From contig NC_031478.1 of the NCBI RefSeq assembly GCF_000006565.2, forward strand, positions 5,046,212 through 5,110,211: a stretch of DNA of 64,000 bases, given 5' to 3'. Positions 1-12,946 of the stretch are shown here, one piece after another (position 1 is the stretch's first letter; each line of letters opens with the position of its first letter). Made by a program: the position numbers and the translations under genes. The notes under the pieces are model-generated. The model saw only the letters and a program-made list of their open reading frames with translations. It made no database searches and was not told the DNA's origin. The stretch is from Toxoplasma gondii ME49 (lineage: Eukaryota > Apicomplexa > Conoidasida > Eucoccidiorida > Sarcocystidae).

Positions 1-3000
1 ATCCGACGTCCTGAAACTCCAGTGCGGCTGCGTGACAGGAGAAGGAGTAGCCGAGTTGTCTCTTCTCGCGCATTTCACTGCAGAAACGTCATGAGAAAGC
101 CAGAGAAAAGTGAATGGAGAGCGAAGGGGGGACAACGGTGAAACGGCACTGGTGAAGCGCTAGAAGGACGAAAGAATGACAATACACACTGCGGGGGAAC
201 GTCGCAGCAACTCCGCGAGAGTGAGGGCGGGCTGTCATCACTGGGAAGCTTCCGAAACACAGAGAAGAATTCGAATCGCATTCCCTGCATTTTTGAAGTT
301 TCCAGCGTCCTCCGTGGAAGTAAGGTGAAGTCGATGAGATACACGAGATGCGACAGTTGAGACGAGAGAGAAGGAAAGCGAGAAAAGAAAGGAGGGAGAC
401 GAGACGCGAGACAAACAGGAGAGACGGTGAGGAAAAGAAGAGATAAGAAGAGAACGAGCCATGCAGAAAAGAACAGAGACACATACATCCGGCGGGTGAA
501 TGAACGCTTACTCATGAAGGCGATTGTTGATGATTTCTTCGATGAACCTCCAAACTCGGAACCTACAAACAAAGTTCATGGGCACGTCACATGGACGCCG
601 GCTCTCTCGACTCTTCAGTAGGAGCAGACAAAACCATCTTTAGTTTGTCTTCTTCTGCGCCAAGACGACGTTCTCTCCCTCCGCTGTTTTTCCTCCCGCC
701 TTCACCTTTCCTGTCCCCTCCCCCAGCCAGCCGTTCTTGTTTCCCGCTCTTCTTGTTTCTCTGTTTTTTACAGAAGCAGGGTACACTTCTTCTTTTCCTG
801 GGCTGTCGCGCCTCGGCGACCTGCGCCCTCCGTTTTTTTCGCCGTCCCGCTGTCTCTCGTCCTCAGTCTCTCGCAGTCCTTCTCTCGACTTGTCGCCTTC
901 TCCTCTTGTCTTTACCGGTAGCTGGGACTTGCTTGGAAGCTCGCTTGGTCTCCCTTCTTCTCGAAGTCGTATCGTCCAAAGCCTGGAAGGGCCACAGTCA
1001 CGGCGCATCGCTCTGCCTGCTGCTTCTCCTCGAGGAAGGGTGCGACGAACTTGCTCCTCTTGAAGGGGATAATCGGCGAGATGTCTGGAACGCTTCCGTC
1101 CTCGAACTGCGCTCGAGACGCCGCGTCGACCGGGAGCTTCGCCTTCAGACTTCCTGGAGAAATCCACAGCAAAAACAGACGCGCATGCGTCGACGCAAAA
1201 GCAAGCGAACATACCAGAGGCCAGAACGCCGGCGATCAAAGTGAAAGGGTGCTGGGGGAGCACCCGCCTTTGAAGCGATTTTCAGAGACATTTCTCCGGC
1301 TACGGACAGGCCTTCCTCTCTGGCGCGAAACGAAGTCTCTCAGTTCTCAGTTCTCCATCAGCAGTGAATCGGTTTCCATCACATGAAGAGATCTGTGAAA
1401 CTCTTGTTCGTCATGAGGCGCGCAGCGTCGCGGCTACTGCGCGGCTCAATCGAAGGTCGACTTTGCCCTCTCACCGATATATCGCGTGACTACCCGCTTG
1501 AGTTCGTCCACCTTGAACTCTCCCACAACGCAAACCTCCAAGAGGTGAGGCTGCGAAGAAACATACGAAAAACATTGAAACAAATGCCATGAACCACGGT
1601 CCTTGAAACTCGCCTCTCTACACAATCCTTGGTTCTCCTCCATTCGAAAATACTTCCGGACTTGCTCTGCCTTCTCTTCCCTTGGAGTTCCGTCTTCTCG
1701 ATCTTCGCAGTGTCCTCCTCCACCTCTTCTCCTTCGTCTCTCCCTCTTCGTTACCCTCATCTGTCTTTCCTTCTTCATCTCCGTTTCCTCCTTTGTCGTT
1801 CGTCTCTTCCCGCTGGCTTCCTTTTCATCTCCTTCTGAGTTTCCTCGTTCCTTCACCTCCTTTTCATCTCCTCCTGCGGCCTCTTCCTCCTCTCTCTTCA
1901 CCTTGTTCCCCTGGTTCCTTTTCTTCTGCTTCCCCTCCTTCTGCTCATTTCGTTTGAATGCATTTCTACTTTACAGGCCTTGCAGCCGTCTCCCGACCTT
2001 CTCGCCTATCTCTTGCCCGCTCCACCGCGCGCGCCTTCCTCATTCCTCCCGCATTTCTTTTTTCTTCTCTCGCACCTGCAGCTGGCGCTCCACAGCCGCC
2101 CGCGCTTGCTCCAGCGTGTACGAGTCCAGCTGCGACGAGTTCGCCGGCACCCAGCGACGGTCGCCGGGATACAGTTGATACGTCAGCGCGACAGAAGCAA
2201 CGAAATCCAGACTCGACAGGGACATCTGAAAAGGAGGAGACACACGCAAACGAAGGCGACAAAAAATGGCATGTATAAACCGCCGCCTACATAAAGAGAG
2301 ACATTTCAAAGCAGAGAGATACACATAGGACGATAGCTAGACACATAGATGTAGGCAGATGTAGATAGACGTAGATAGATAAAGAGAGACAGATGGACAG
2401 ATAAACAGAGAGGTAGATAGGTAGATCGATATACTCGGTAGATGTCGATACATGCCGATAGACAGATAGACGCAAATAGAGGGGAGGCAAGAGGCACTGA
2501 CTCTTTTGGAAATGCAAAGACAGACTCGATGCTGAGAGGTCGATACATCAGGAGAGGAGAGACGCAGCTGCAACCAGAAAGGGGGCCTCTGCGACGGTTG
2601 CTCAATTACCTCGTAGCTCGTTTTCATGAATTGCTTTTGGCGTTCAAAAACGTCTTCACTCCAGGCTGGGTACTCCAAGTAGCTGTGAATCAACTCGAAG
2701 GCGTGATCACACGCCTCTTCTTGCGCGGTGTCGAAAGTCACCGTCAAGGACACACCCTGAAAAAAGAAGGAAAGAGGAAAAAACGAGGCCGGCGTCATTT
2801 TTTCAAACGCGGCGCCTGCCTGTCCGAAAAAGGATTCCAGAAACGCGTAAAAGCGATCCGACTCCAACGCACCCGCTACTTCCTCGATATTCCTTCTCGT
2901 TTCTCCTGTACCGATTTCCATGCCATCACCCTTCTTCTCTCCCGCCCCCTTGTTCATTCCCCTTCTCCCTCTTTTCGGCGCTTTCTCCCCCCTTCTCTCC

Positions 3001-3013
3001 CATTGATTCTGCA

Positions 3014-3057
<44 letters not shown>

Positions 3058-4417
3058 TCCGAGTTCAATATCTCTCCCCACCTCTCGTTTTCTCTTCATC
3101 TCTCGCTAAATCTCTTTATGTATATATATAAGTATCTACGTATATATATATATATATATATATTTATTTATATAAACTAAAATTTACAAATATATACATA
3201 TATATATATATATGTATATATACGGAAATGCATATACATACACATATATGTATAATATTTGCCTTTTTTCGTCTTTCTTGACAATCTCACGCCGTGAAAC
3301 TGTGTTTCGCTGTTGAAGAGCCGCTTTCTCGTTTCCTCCGTTCTCTAGGCTGGCTTTCCTGCTCGCGCGTTGTCTCACCTCTGGTTCAACGTGTGCGGAG
3401 ACGTAGATTCCCCAGAGAGCGCAAAGTTTGTCGACGTTCTTCTGCAGATGTCCCGCGAGTCCTCCGTCCATGAGCGTTCGAATGCCCAGGTCCAGCAGCT
3501 GTCGCTCGTCTCCCTGGGCCATCAGTTCGCCTCCAAAGAAAAACAGACGAACTTGGCATCTGCAAGCGGAAAACCAGTGGGAGGAAATGCGAAATCCCAG
3601 TCGTCAGGGGACGCAGTTGCACTGTTGGAAAAAAGACGAGAGAAGAGGAAGAGGGAGACGAAAAGAGAGCAAAAGGCAACGGCACGAAAAGACAAAAGAC
3701 AAAAGAGAAGAGACAGGTTGCGGGGAGAGCAAGACCAATCGGTTAAAACGCTTTGCTCTTTTTCTTTCTCGCGTTCTTCCTTTCCCTGACGATCTTTCTC
3801 TGCGTCTCTCCTTTATGTGCATTTCCTCTCCAAATGGGCCTTTCTCGTTTTAGCTGCTGTCTTCTTCTGTGCCGCTTTCAGCTGGCCTTCTCCTCCTCTT
3901 GAGTCGCCTGTCCTCTCGGTGCTTCTCTGTTGTCTCTTCTCCCTTCCTCCCGTTTTCCTGTTCTTTCACTCTTCTCTCTCCTCCCTTCATAGTTCCACTC
4001 TTTCCTTCGTCTCTCTTCGGCATTCCCTTCTGTGTTCCCTCTCTCTCTTCCCTCTTTTATTCTTTTTCCCTCTCTCGTTCCGCTTTCTTCTTCCTTCTTC
4101 CTTCTTTTGGGTCTCACCGACTGGGCTCGAAGTTGGTCGACTTTGCATTCACGCTCGCGCCGTTCTCGAATCTCCAAAACTGAATTTCTGTCTCTTCGTC
4201 CAGAAATCCGTCCGTCTCTGAAAACCTGTAACGCACCTCCTCGGCGCTCGGTCCGTGCAATTTCAACCGATTTCTCATCAACGGCGGAATGAACTTCGGC
4301 GGATTCTCCGCCAGGGAAGCATCTGACAAATGACAAACGTAGACGTGTCATGGAAATGTACAAACTAACATGCATATATATATATATATATATACATATA
4401 TATACATATATATATAG

Positions 4418-4451
<34 letters not shown>

Positions 4452-7107
4452 ACATATATATATATAGATATATAGATATACATATATATATATATACATA
4501 TATATATACTTTTATGTGTAGATAGAGGGCGGTGTCAGTCTATGAGTGACTTCCCATTCACTGTGAGTGTTCGTGGAGAATCATGGGTCTTTCATATAAG
4601 ACGGAACAGAACATTTCATTCATGTATGCAGAGCCCCCCAACGCGTCCATCAAGATCTATATCTTTATAAATATAGATGTGGAGGTGCAGATGGCGAAAA
4701 AACCTGTACATGTCTGCACACATTTGAATCTCTTGAACAGCTTTTGCCGGTGATACGTCGGGGTATGCGTGCGACAAGCGTATCCAGGAGAGCTGAATAA
4801 ATCTCTGTACACTTGCAGAGAGAGGTCAAGAGACCTTGACTGCGAGGGAGGCGCTTCAACCACCCCAGAGAGCTGTATCAACTGCCAAACGGAGAGAACC
4901 GAACGCCTTCACCCAGTCACACGGAGACTCGCGTTTATATTCGCGACTGCCTCTTGTCAGGCGTGCATCGAAGGCGCCGTCTCGCCACCATGTTCCTTCT
5001 CTGTGTGGGGAGCGGTACCCAGTTTTTCTCTGTCGAGAAGCGCGTCCGGAAGATGAAAGGAAGCGGGTGCAGGCTGGTGTGCCAGCGCCTTTGCGATGGC
5101 AGTTTCCACTTCCTCGGCCGTGACGGCAAACGCAGCATTCTCTGAGAAATTCTCAGCCTCGTCCTCAGATCCTTCCCCGCCAGGAAGAACCAAACAAGTT
5201 GAGTGCGACACTGTCCGTGTGACTCGGCGGCCGAAGGGCAACCTGCGCATGCCATCAAAAGAACGCGGACGACATGCCGCTGTCGCTCTGCATGCAGACG
5301 AGAAACGCGAACAAAGGGACTTCAGCAACCTGCGCTTCTCTTGTAGCTCGACGCGTCGAGTAATAAAAGTGGAACCTTGGTCGCTGCAATGATAAAAGTG
5401 TGTCAAACATACACACCTTGGAAATTCTTCTCTCTAGTCCTTTTCCTCAATTCCCCTTTTCTCGTCTTCGCTTTCCTCCACGGTCCCGTCGTACGTACTT
5501 CCTCTCTTTCCCCTTCGTGTGAGCCGGCTTCTGCGTTGGAATTCCTCCCCTCTTCACTTTCGATCACGACCTCCTCCCTGACTTGTGCTCATTCTTCTCT
5601 GTCATCATCGTCTTCCCCCCCTCGCAGTTGTTCTTCTTCTCTCTTCTGCTTCTCTCTTCCTCTTCTCGCTTCTTCTTCTTCTCTCTTCTCCCTCCTTCCG
5701 TCACTCTTCTTCATTCCGTTCCTGGCTCTATTTCTTCCCTCTCTTCTTCTCGCGTACGAGCTCTGCGGCACCAGGTCGCTGTTCCCCCGCGAGACGAGAG
5801 GTGACTGCGTGCAGAGCGGCGAGAGGAAGCGAAGCGAAAGGTCTTCGTCGAAACGCTCATGCGTCGGCCCGTAGACGAAGAGCGACGCGCGCGGCGTCTC
5901 GGCGGAGCCTCGGTACTCGTCGAAGAAGTGCAGAATATGGTAAAAAACCTGAAACCGCGGGGCGCATCCGCGAACGAATCGAGAAAACGCAGAAAACCGC
6001 TCGCTTCGCCATCCCACCTGGTACGCCAAGACGCACCGAAGCGCGGCGCGAAAAACGCAGGAGACAGGAGACCCCAAAGCAGCGAGCTCCCGGCAGGCTG
6101 TCGTCTACATGCCTTCTACGGGCGGCTGATGGTTTCTGCGTGCATCCCTCAAAGAACGCACCAGTGTGGCAGAATGACACGACGCAGACAAAAGAAAATC
6201 GCAGAGAAAAAACCGAAAGACAAGCAACGTTTACACGCTCTCAACGAGCAACGGAAGGAAAGAAACATGGACACCAACCCCACACCGCATGGAATGGAAA
6301 AGGCCATCTGGCAGACAAGAAAAGGTTCTTGAGAGAAAAAACGAAAACTCGACCGGTCCAAGAAATCGACACACCCCAGTGTCTCGCCCTCAGATGTCTC
6401 TGAATATCCTTGAACGGAAAAAGTCGATTCTTCGATTCGGTGCCAAGAAGTGCTCAGAAGCACAGAGGGAATATATCCAGCAATAAAACCGCCATCAGAG
6501 AAAGAAGTCAAAGTCATTCTACCGCAGCCATGCAGAGCGACAGAAGAAGGGAGAATGCAACCGAGAAGGAGGGCGCAGCGAAAGGATGGAAACTCGTTTT
6601 TTACCTCTTGACACCTCGCCTGGACGACCTCGGGAGTAATGAATTCTGCGAGCGATTCAAACGCTTCGAATTCCTGTTTCCGGGAGGTGAAAATGCAGCC
6701 TGTTGTCAGAGTTTCGACGATCTCCTCGAGCAGCGACTCTCCGTCCTGACAGTCTTGCTGCGCCATGCTGTCTCTGTCGGAAATGGAAAAGAAAAAACAT
6801 CTGCAGAAACTGCTGAAAATGATTCAAACAACAGAGACTAAGGAACAAACGAGTAAGCTGAGAACGACGAAGAAACCTGGAAAGGAAGCGATCAAGCGAA
6901 CGATCAAGAAAGGAAACAAGAAGGTCTCCTGAGAGCAAGAGCAAGAACGACCCCCGCAGGTGTGTCTGGCCGTGGCGCCGACAAAAAGAGGAAAATGAGA
7001 AAACGAAGAAGCTTCTTGATTTATTCTCACCCACGGACAGAACATCCAGTCTCACACAACCAGTATCAGACAAGCGAAACAGAGATACACAGCCACACCT
7101 ATATGCA

Positions 7108-7138
<31 letters not shown>

Positions 7139-10100
7139 TTGTATACATAACTGCATAGATGTACTGGAAAAGGTATGGAGCAGGATATAGGTAGAGACAA
7201 AGGTGGATCTCTCTGAACAAAGATGAAGCTATTGCGAAGAAGATACACAAATACGGAGAGGCGAGTAAAGGTAGATAGATCTATATAGCTATATAGCTGA
7301 GAAGCACAAAGAAGGAGAGACTGAGACAGAGGCGTGAATAGAAGGATTGCAACAAGAGAGGAGCAACAGCGAAAGCGTCTCCGTCGACCGCCTCTGCCCC
7401 TGTCAGTTAGATGTTTTCAACTCCTTCCGAACCGATTTGCAGCGAGTTTTGTTTCGCTGCCTTCTCGGCTCCTCCTTGTTGAATTCGATGACCTCATGTC
7501 TTCACAGGGCTAGAACTCAAATCGAATAAACAGAGCCATGCCAGGAGCTAGAAGACTGACGGGGATTCCCGGTACGAGACACAGACAATGACTGGCCAAA
7601 AACAACTCCTCACACAAGCAAAAACACACAACTGAAGAATTATGTACTTGAAGTTCCCCGAGCACTGCCTTGCGTCCGTTCGCGTATTCGTTTCCACGCG
7701 CGTTTACCTGTAGCTTTTGCGGAGACTTTTGACGGCCCACCGGAGCTCCGCACTGTCGACGCCGAATCGGCACAAGGCGACGACTTGTTCGACAGCTTCT
7801 TGCACCGCCAGAGGCCATGAGTGCAGGCTGGCTGCTGCGACGGTCAGGGTGTTCCACGCGCAATTTTCTCGCGCGCTGTTCGAGTAATTCCATGTCGCCG
7901 ACAAGAAAAGCGGATCGCGCCTCGCAAGCTCCGAGTCGTTCAAGCGCGTATGGAAAATCTGGGAAACGCATCCAAGGCCGACAGGCGGAAAGCGAGAAGC
8001 AACGCGTATGAGGCGGTGGCGCCCTCTCGAGCTGTAGCTACACCGAACCAGCGCCACACGGAATGCAAGGACGCCTTCGTGGAATGCCGTTAAGGCGCGC
8101 ATTCGCTCTACGGTTGTCTTGAATGCCCTGCCGGCTTGACATCCACGGTTTCGAGCTTTTTCGCCTTCTCCGCATCCACAGCCAGACGGGTGGGGGGCAT
8201 CACCACACCTCCTCTCCCTTCTCCTCGCCAGGCGACGGAGAACGCGAAGTCGCGAGAACGAGACGGGACAGAACGAGGGGATAAAAGTGGACAACCGAAG
8301 ACGTACACATGAAGGGGAAGAAGCAGGAAAAGCAATGAAAACACACCGAACATGAGCGACAGAAAGAGACGGACAGAAAAGCGGCAAAACTCGAAGGCGA
8401 GACACAGAAGAACACAGCGTATCGCACAAAGTAACGAGGCGCATACACAGAAGGTCAAACAGGAGACATATCTACGGATCCTCGCAATATCGCCCGTGCG
8501 GCGCAAGTTCAATTCTTGCCATTTATCAACGCATGAATGATACACTTTGATTAGGAAAAATACAGAATTGCAAATTCTTGAGCTTTCAAAGCGAATCTGA
8601 GCTTCACGTTTCTTAAAAGGATGTAAAGAAATTTGGTGAACACAGCGGGCATCCCCAAATTAAATTAGTAATGAAATTTAAAATTAATAGACTCTTTGTA
8701 TATCAAACACTAAATGCTTTTTTCAACACCTCCGATCAAAAAGACAGGTATCCGCAAAGTCGTCTTCCTAAGAAATGGCTCATTAAACAGAGAGAGAAAG
8801 CCAGGCTCCTGGTTTCACTTTGCGTTTTTTACCATTTATGTCGCTTTTCCGGAGATACTTACGCAGGAGATGCATGTGTCTACGAGAGTGACGAAGAAGT
8901 CTCGCATCGTACGAAGAGGAGAAATTTCTTCCTTAGCGGCGATGATGACGACCAGTCCCTTGAGAAGGTGATGCTGAAAAACGGCCTCCCGTGGGGAAGG
9001 TGCCTCGTACACGTCGGGATGGCGAGGCAGCAACGCACCGCCTAAAACAGAGGGAAAACGAGATCAATCACACACGAGAAACTGGACGAAAAACGAGGCC
9101 GGAAAGAGAGGAGAGAGAGAGAAGGAACGAAACATGAGGCAGAGAGAAAGAGACGAAATGGAAGGTGAGCCAGAAAGAGAAAAACAAGAGAAGGACGCTG
9201 AGGCAGAAAAAGATAACGAAGGCGTTGGAAACAATAACCACGAGCGATGAAGCGAAGGACATCCGTGAAGAGGAAGCTCCACGTGGAGAGGTTACAGAGA
9301 TGAAGCAACAGGGCGCTCGATGAAGAGAAAAGCGAGAGAGAAACGGAGGGGGAGACACACTGAGAAAATGAAAAAGCGCAAGGGAGAAAGACTGAGAAAA
9401 GCCGAGAGCGAGTAGACATACGGAAGAGGAAGCAGGGAAATACGGCGAAGAGGCTTTTCAGGCAAAAGGAAAACGACAGGAAGCGGCGGAAAAACAGAAA
9501 GCAAAGAACCTCGGTGACAAACCCCAAAGAGACATGAATTCTGCACAGCTGTTTGTGAGCCATATTGAGTTTTTAAAATTGACAGAAATAAGGGATTGGA
9601 ACAGGTCTGGAAGAAGACAGGCACAGGTGATGAGTAGAGTGAGGTCTTCACCAAGCACTCGCATGATTTCACGCCTTGTCTTCGCCTGCGTTTCCTTTTT
9701 CGGAAATACCAACTCATCTGTCGTTTGCTCCTTCTCGGTCCTTGAGGCTTATGTGCTGCGCATCTCGTCTTTTTCCTCTCACCCGTATCCCTCACACTCC
9801 CCGTATATCTCCCTTTGTCGTTCCTCAGTCTTGCCTTAGACTCGTAGCCCTGCTGAGCTGCGAACCATTTCATCGACTCGATACCTCTATCCATTCAACC
9901 TCACTTTCGTATCTCTGTACCATACAGATTTATACGCATGCATTCACATATATATGCATATATTTATATATATACATACACATATTTATATATATATATA
10001 TATATATATAAATGAACATCTTTATATTAATATACTCGAGAGTGTGTCAAGTATTTTGGGGTCTCGGTGTCGCCGCCCTGTGTCTCATCTTGCCCTCCTC

Positions 10101-12946
10101 CCTTTCGCCTTTTCTTCCTTTCTCCACGTCCTTCCTTCCTTTGCCTTACCTGGCTTGGCCAGTTGGGCGCCTGCTTCTGCCCACGAAATTGCGTCTTGGG
10201 GTGCCGCTTTTCTCTGACGGAAACGTAGAACTGCCTCCTTTTCGGTCTCCCTGTCGGTCTCCTGTTTCGCTTCCTCTCGAAACTCGCCATCTGGAGAGAC
10301 AGGCGAAAACACCTGCTCCGCCAACTCGACGACCGCGTCTGCGTCTTCATCGGCGACGACGAGAAGCACAGCGTTCGCGGGACGATACCAGCGGCGCTTG
10401 AACCGTCCTGAGCGCGAAAAAGAGCAATTCGGGGCGTCTGTCGTTCTCGTAATCAAGACTGCAGACCGTGGCACCTCAAAGGCAGACAAAAATGAGGCAA
10501 CGAGCCGAACGCGAGTCGGCCAGCAGAACCAAAAAGAGACAAACGTCCATCGATTCACGCACGCATATAGAGAATTACATACAGCCATACATATACATAT
10601 CTGTATACATAAATGAATATATATATTTAGGTGTATATACGGGGCAGAAGGCGACAAAAGTGGCCGTGGACGTTGGAAACAGGCGAAGAATCCCTCGCAT
10701 GAGGAAAGGGCACCATCATGGAAACTCAAAGAAACAGGAAAAGCACGCATCGGCTACGCGTCGAAGGAGAAGGCAGAGTGCACGAGGAAGCCGGAGACAC
10801 CCCAAGAAATTAAAAAAAACATCACACCCATGACGCACTGGTTCCACGTTTCCCAGCCTCTACACTCCTCGTTTCCCTTTCCCTCGCGTCTCTGTCCGCC
10901 CTCTCTTTTGCATGCGTTGGTCAACTCACGCAAATCTTCAGCAGTCATCTTTTTGACCTGTTCCGTCAATCCAATAGGAAAGCGCCGAGCCAATATGTTT
11001 TCTCCATGGAGATGTTCATACATCTTCTTCTCGACGCGGTACTGAACTGAGTGCCGAAGCTGCTCCTCACTCAACACTGCCTGTCTCTCAGCCTCCAGCG
11101 ACTCCCCGTCTTCAAGAAGAGGCGCAAAAACCAGCTCCCTCAACAGCACCAAACACCTCTCCAAGTTGCTCTTTTCCTCGTTCTTCTCCTTGTTATTCTC
11201 CTCACTCCTTTCGCTGGTTTCCTCCTCGTTCTTCTCCTCCCTTAGCTCTTCTGCCTGTGCCTCAGTCACCACGTTCGGTGTCTCAACGGGGCTGTGGAGT
11301 GTGTAGGCAGTGTGGTGGAAGTCGGTGTATGCGTTTAGATCCCCTCCGAAAGACATGCCGAGTGCGCCGAGCTCCCGGCGAACTTGCGCCGCAGAAGGAA
11401 ACTTTCGAGTCCCCTGGAAAACGCAGTGCTCCAGCAGATGCGCGAGGCCTTGCTCGTTCTCTTCTTCGTGAACGCTGCCTGCATGCACCACGAGGTGGGC
11501 TGCAATCTTGTGCGCAGGAAATGCATGCTGAAGAATTCGGTACTCCAGTCCATTCCTCAGACGCCCCAGACGCAGCGCCGGCCAGAAGGCGAGCGGTGTA
11601 GCCGAGACAGACTGTAGGGCCGCGCGGTAAGGGCGCGAGGAGACAGCGCAGCCGTCTCCGTTGAGCCCACGTGGCGAGGAGACACCAGACGCGTCTCCGT
11701 TCAGACTTGGGGGCGAGGCAACACCGGGGGGAAGCCAGGAGGAGCCAGTTGGAGAGGAGACAGACGCGGCGGTAGGAGCGGGAGGGACAGTAACAGAGGG
11801 GAGTTTTGCGGCCAAACTCGCGTCCCCAGGTGAAGTCTCCAGTTGCTCTGTGTGTGCTGGCGTTTTATCTCTTGGGATGCGGGGGGTTAGGCAAGGCTCA
11901 CTGCAGAGCGGGGGGATCGCGACAGCGGCAGGGAGATCCTCTGAGGAATCGCCAGAGGCTGAAAAGGCCTCTGAAACATCCTCTTGAGGGTTCACGCCTG
12001 CTGCTCCCTGCTTCGGCTGAGGAGACACTGCAGGCACTGGCAAGGAATCGCGCGTCATCTCTTTCTTTGCTGCACGTGCAGGCTCAGCAGTCTCGCCGTT
12101 GACTGGGAAGGCGTGAGGAGAACCGCTGGGCGCTGGAGATTCCGACGTCGCCGGAGAGCGAGCGTAGCTGAGATATTCGAGTCCGCAGGAAGTCGAAAGG
12201 GGGCCAGGCTCGGGTGTACAGACTAGCGAAGAGGCAGGAGTCGCTGGGGTTACCACGCAGGACTGGTCGAAGGAAAGGGATGGATCTGCAGAGGAGAGGG
12301 GCGAGCGAAGCGGAGAGTACGGGAGTCCAGAAGCCGTCAAGGCTGAGGCGCTCTCGAAGGAGAGGTGATTCTTCTGATGTGGGTCAGGGCGAAGAGAGGA
12401 AGCTTCCCCTTGCAGGCGCTGTTCAGATTCGCCGTCAAGGGTGGGCTCTGCCTGCTGCAACTTACCTAAATGTTGCGTCCGGGGGGACGCCAGTTGGGTA
12501 TGGGACGAGAGATCAGCGCTGCCATTTTCCCGCTCGTCCCGTTGATTTGTCACAGGCAAGTGTGCGGTTTCATCTTCCTCTCCAGCGGAAGCGTCGGTGG
12601 ATCTTCGTCGCCATGCTTTTCCGCCTGACGCAAAGTGAGCCGGTGTGGAATGCTGCGTTGGCGTCGCAGCAGGAAGTGTCAGCTCTTCGTGAGGCGCAGA
12701 CAAATCGCCAGTCTGGGGTACTCTGTCAGATGGTGCAGATGGATGTGGCAATGGCTGTGCAGGGACATCTGTTCCACGTGTAGAAGCAACAGAAGTATCT
12801 TGAGCCGCCATCACAGTCGTTCGGCGAGAAGACCCGTGGTGGCTGCGATTTCTCTGACGAGAATGGTGCCCGCGAGACGACCGTGAAGACTCTCCCGCAC
12901 CCGCCTTCTTGGATTTTTCCTGGGAATTTCGAGGTGGCGGTGCCAT
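1..12946 (-). CDS. SPP: M16 metallopeptidase, stromal processing peptidase-like (3' end outside window)
   Basis: Fifteen exons join in phase: 12946-10930, 10407-10150, 9041-8863, 7958-7708, 6773-6605, 5948-5758, 5242-5019, 4322-4118, 3559-3379, 2756-2610, 2225-2076, 1550-1475, 1153-916, 562-512 and 77-<1, about 1,470 residues so far. The zinc motif HLLEH is at residues 503-507, followed by NAYTDFHHT and by [12 protein letters not shown] and WYRPANA segments; these match plant stromal processing peptidase better than insulysin or mitochondrial MPP. A second M16 domain starts near the [18 protein letters not shown] segment, and the last visible exons carry [11 protein letters not shown]. Family members cleave transit peptides in the plastid stroma, so an apicoplast role is inferred. 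The first ~470 residues are Ser/Pro/Thr-rich low complexity with no clear signal peptide at the chosen ATG, which is the first Met before the compact open frame; an upstream leader exon is possible. The 5948-5758/5242-5019 junction is the least certain. Confidence 0.85.
2330..2480. repeat. Degenerate GATA/AGATAG repeat in an M16 intron
   Basis: Imperfect tetranucleotide array of GATA/GACA units between the exons ending at 2610 and starting at 2225. No coding signal. Confidence 0.7.
3017..3250. repeat. (TA)n microsatellite cluster, M16 intron
   Basis: A pure (AT)n run at about 3017-3054, then a compound TA/TATG run at about 3119-3250, with a short gap between. Lies between the exons ending at 3379 and starting at 2756. 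Confidence 0.85.
4370..4510. repeat. Compound TA/TACATA microsatellite, M16 intron
   Basis: About 140 bases of TA repeats interrupted by C and G, in the intron between exons starting at 4322 and ending at 5019. Confidence 0.85.
8500..8840. other. AT-rich island inside an intron, possible organelle-derived insert
   Basis: Within the intron between 8863 and 7958 the sequence turns abruptly AT-rich without being a simple repeat. At 8503-8519 there is a 5-bp stem (GCAAG/CTTGC) closed by the 7-base loop TTCAATT, the shape of a tRNA T arm, followed by seven bases that could be the 3' acceptor strand. No matching 5' acceptor strand, D arm or anticodon arm is present, so this would be only a tRNA 3' fragment. 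A short open frame on the plus strand (from 8671) is Lys/Asn/Phe-rich. I infer nuclear integration of apicoplast or mitochondrial DNA; random AT-rich intron sequence is the alternative. Confidence 0.3.
9943..10015. repeat. (TA)n microsatellite, M16 intron
   Basis: TA-rich tract in the intron between exons ending at 10150 and starting at 9041. Similar shorter tracts lie at about 7097-7150 and 10590-10640 in neighbouring introns. Confidence 0.8.

Noticed and set aside
8503..8527. A functional tRNA gene
   Set aside because: Only the T arm and a possible 3' acceptor strand are present; no 5' half folds with it.
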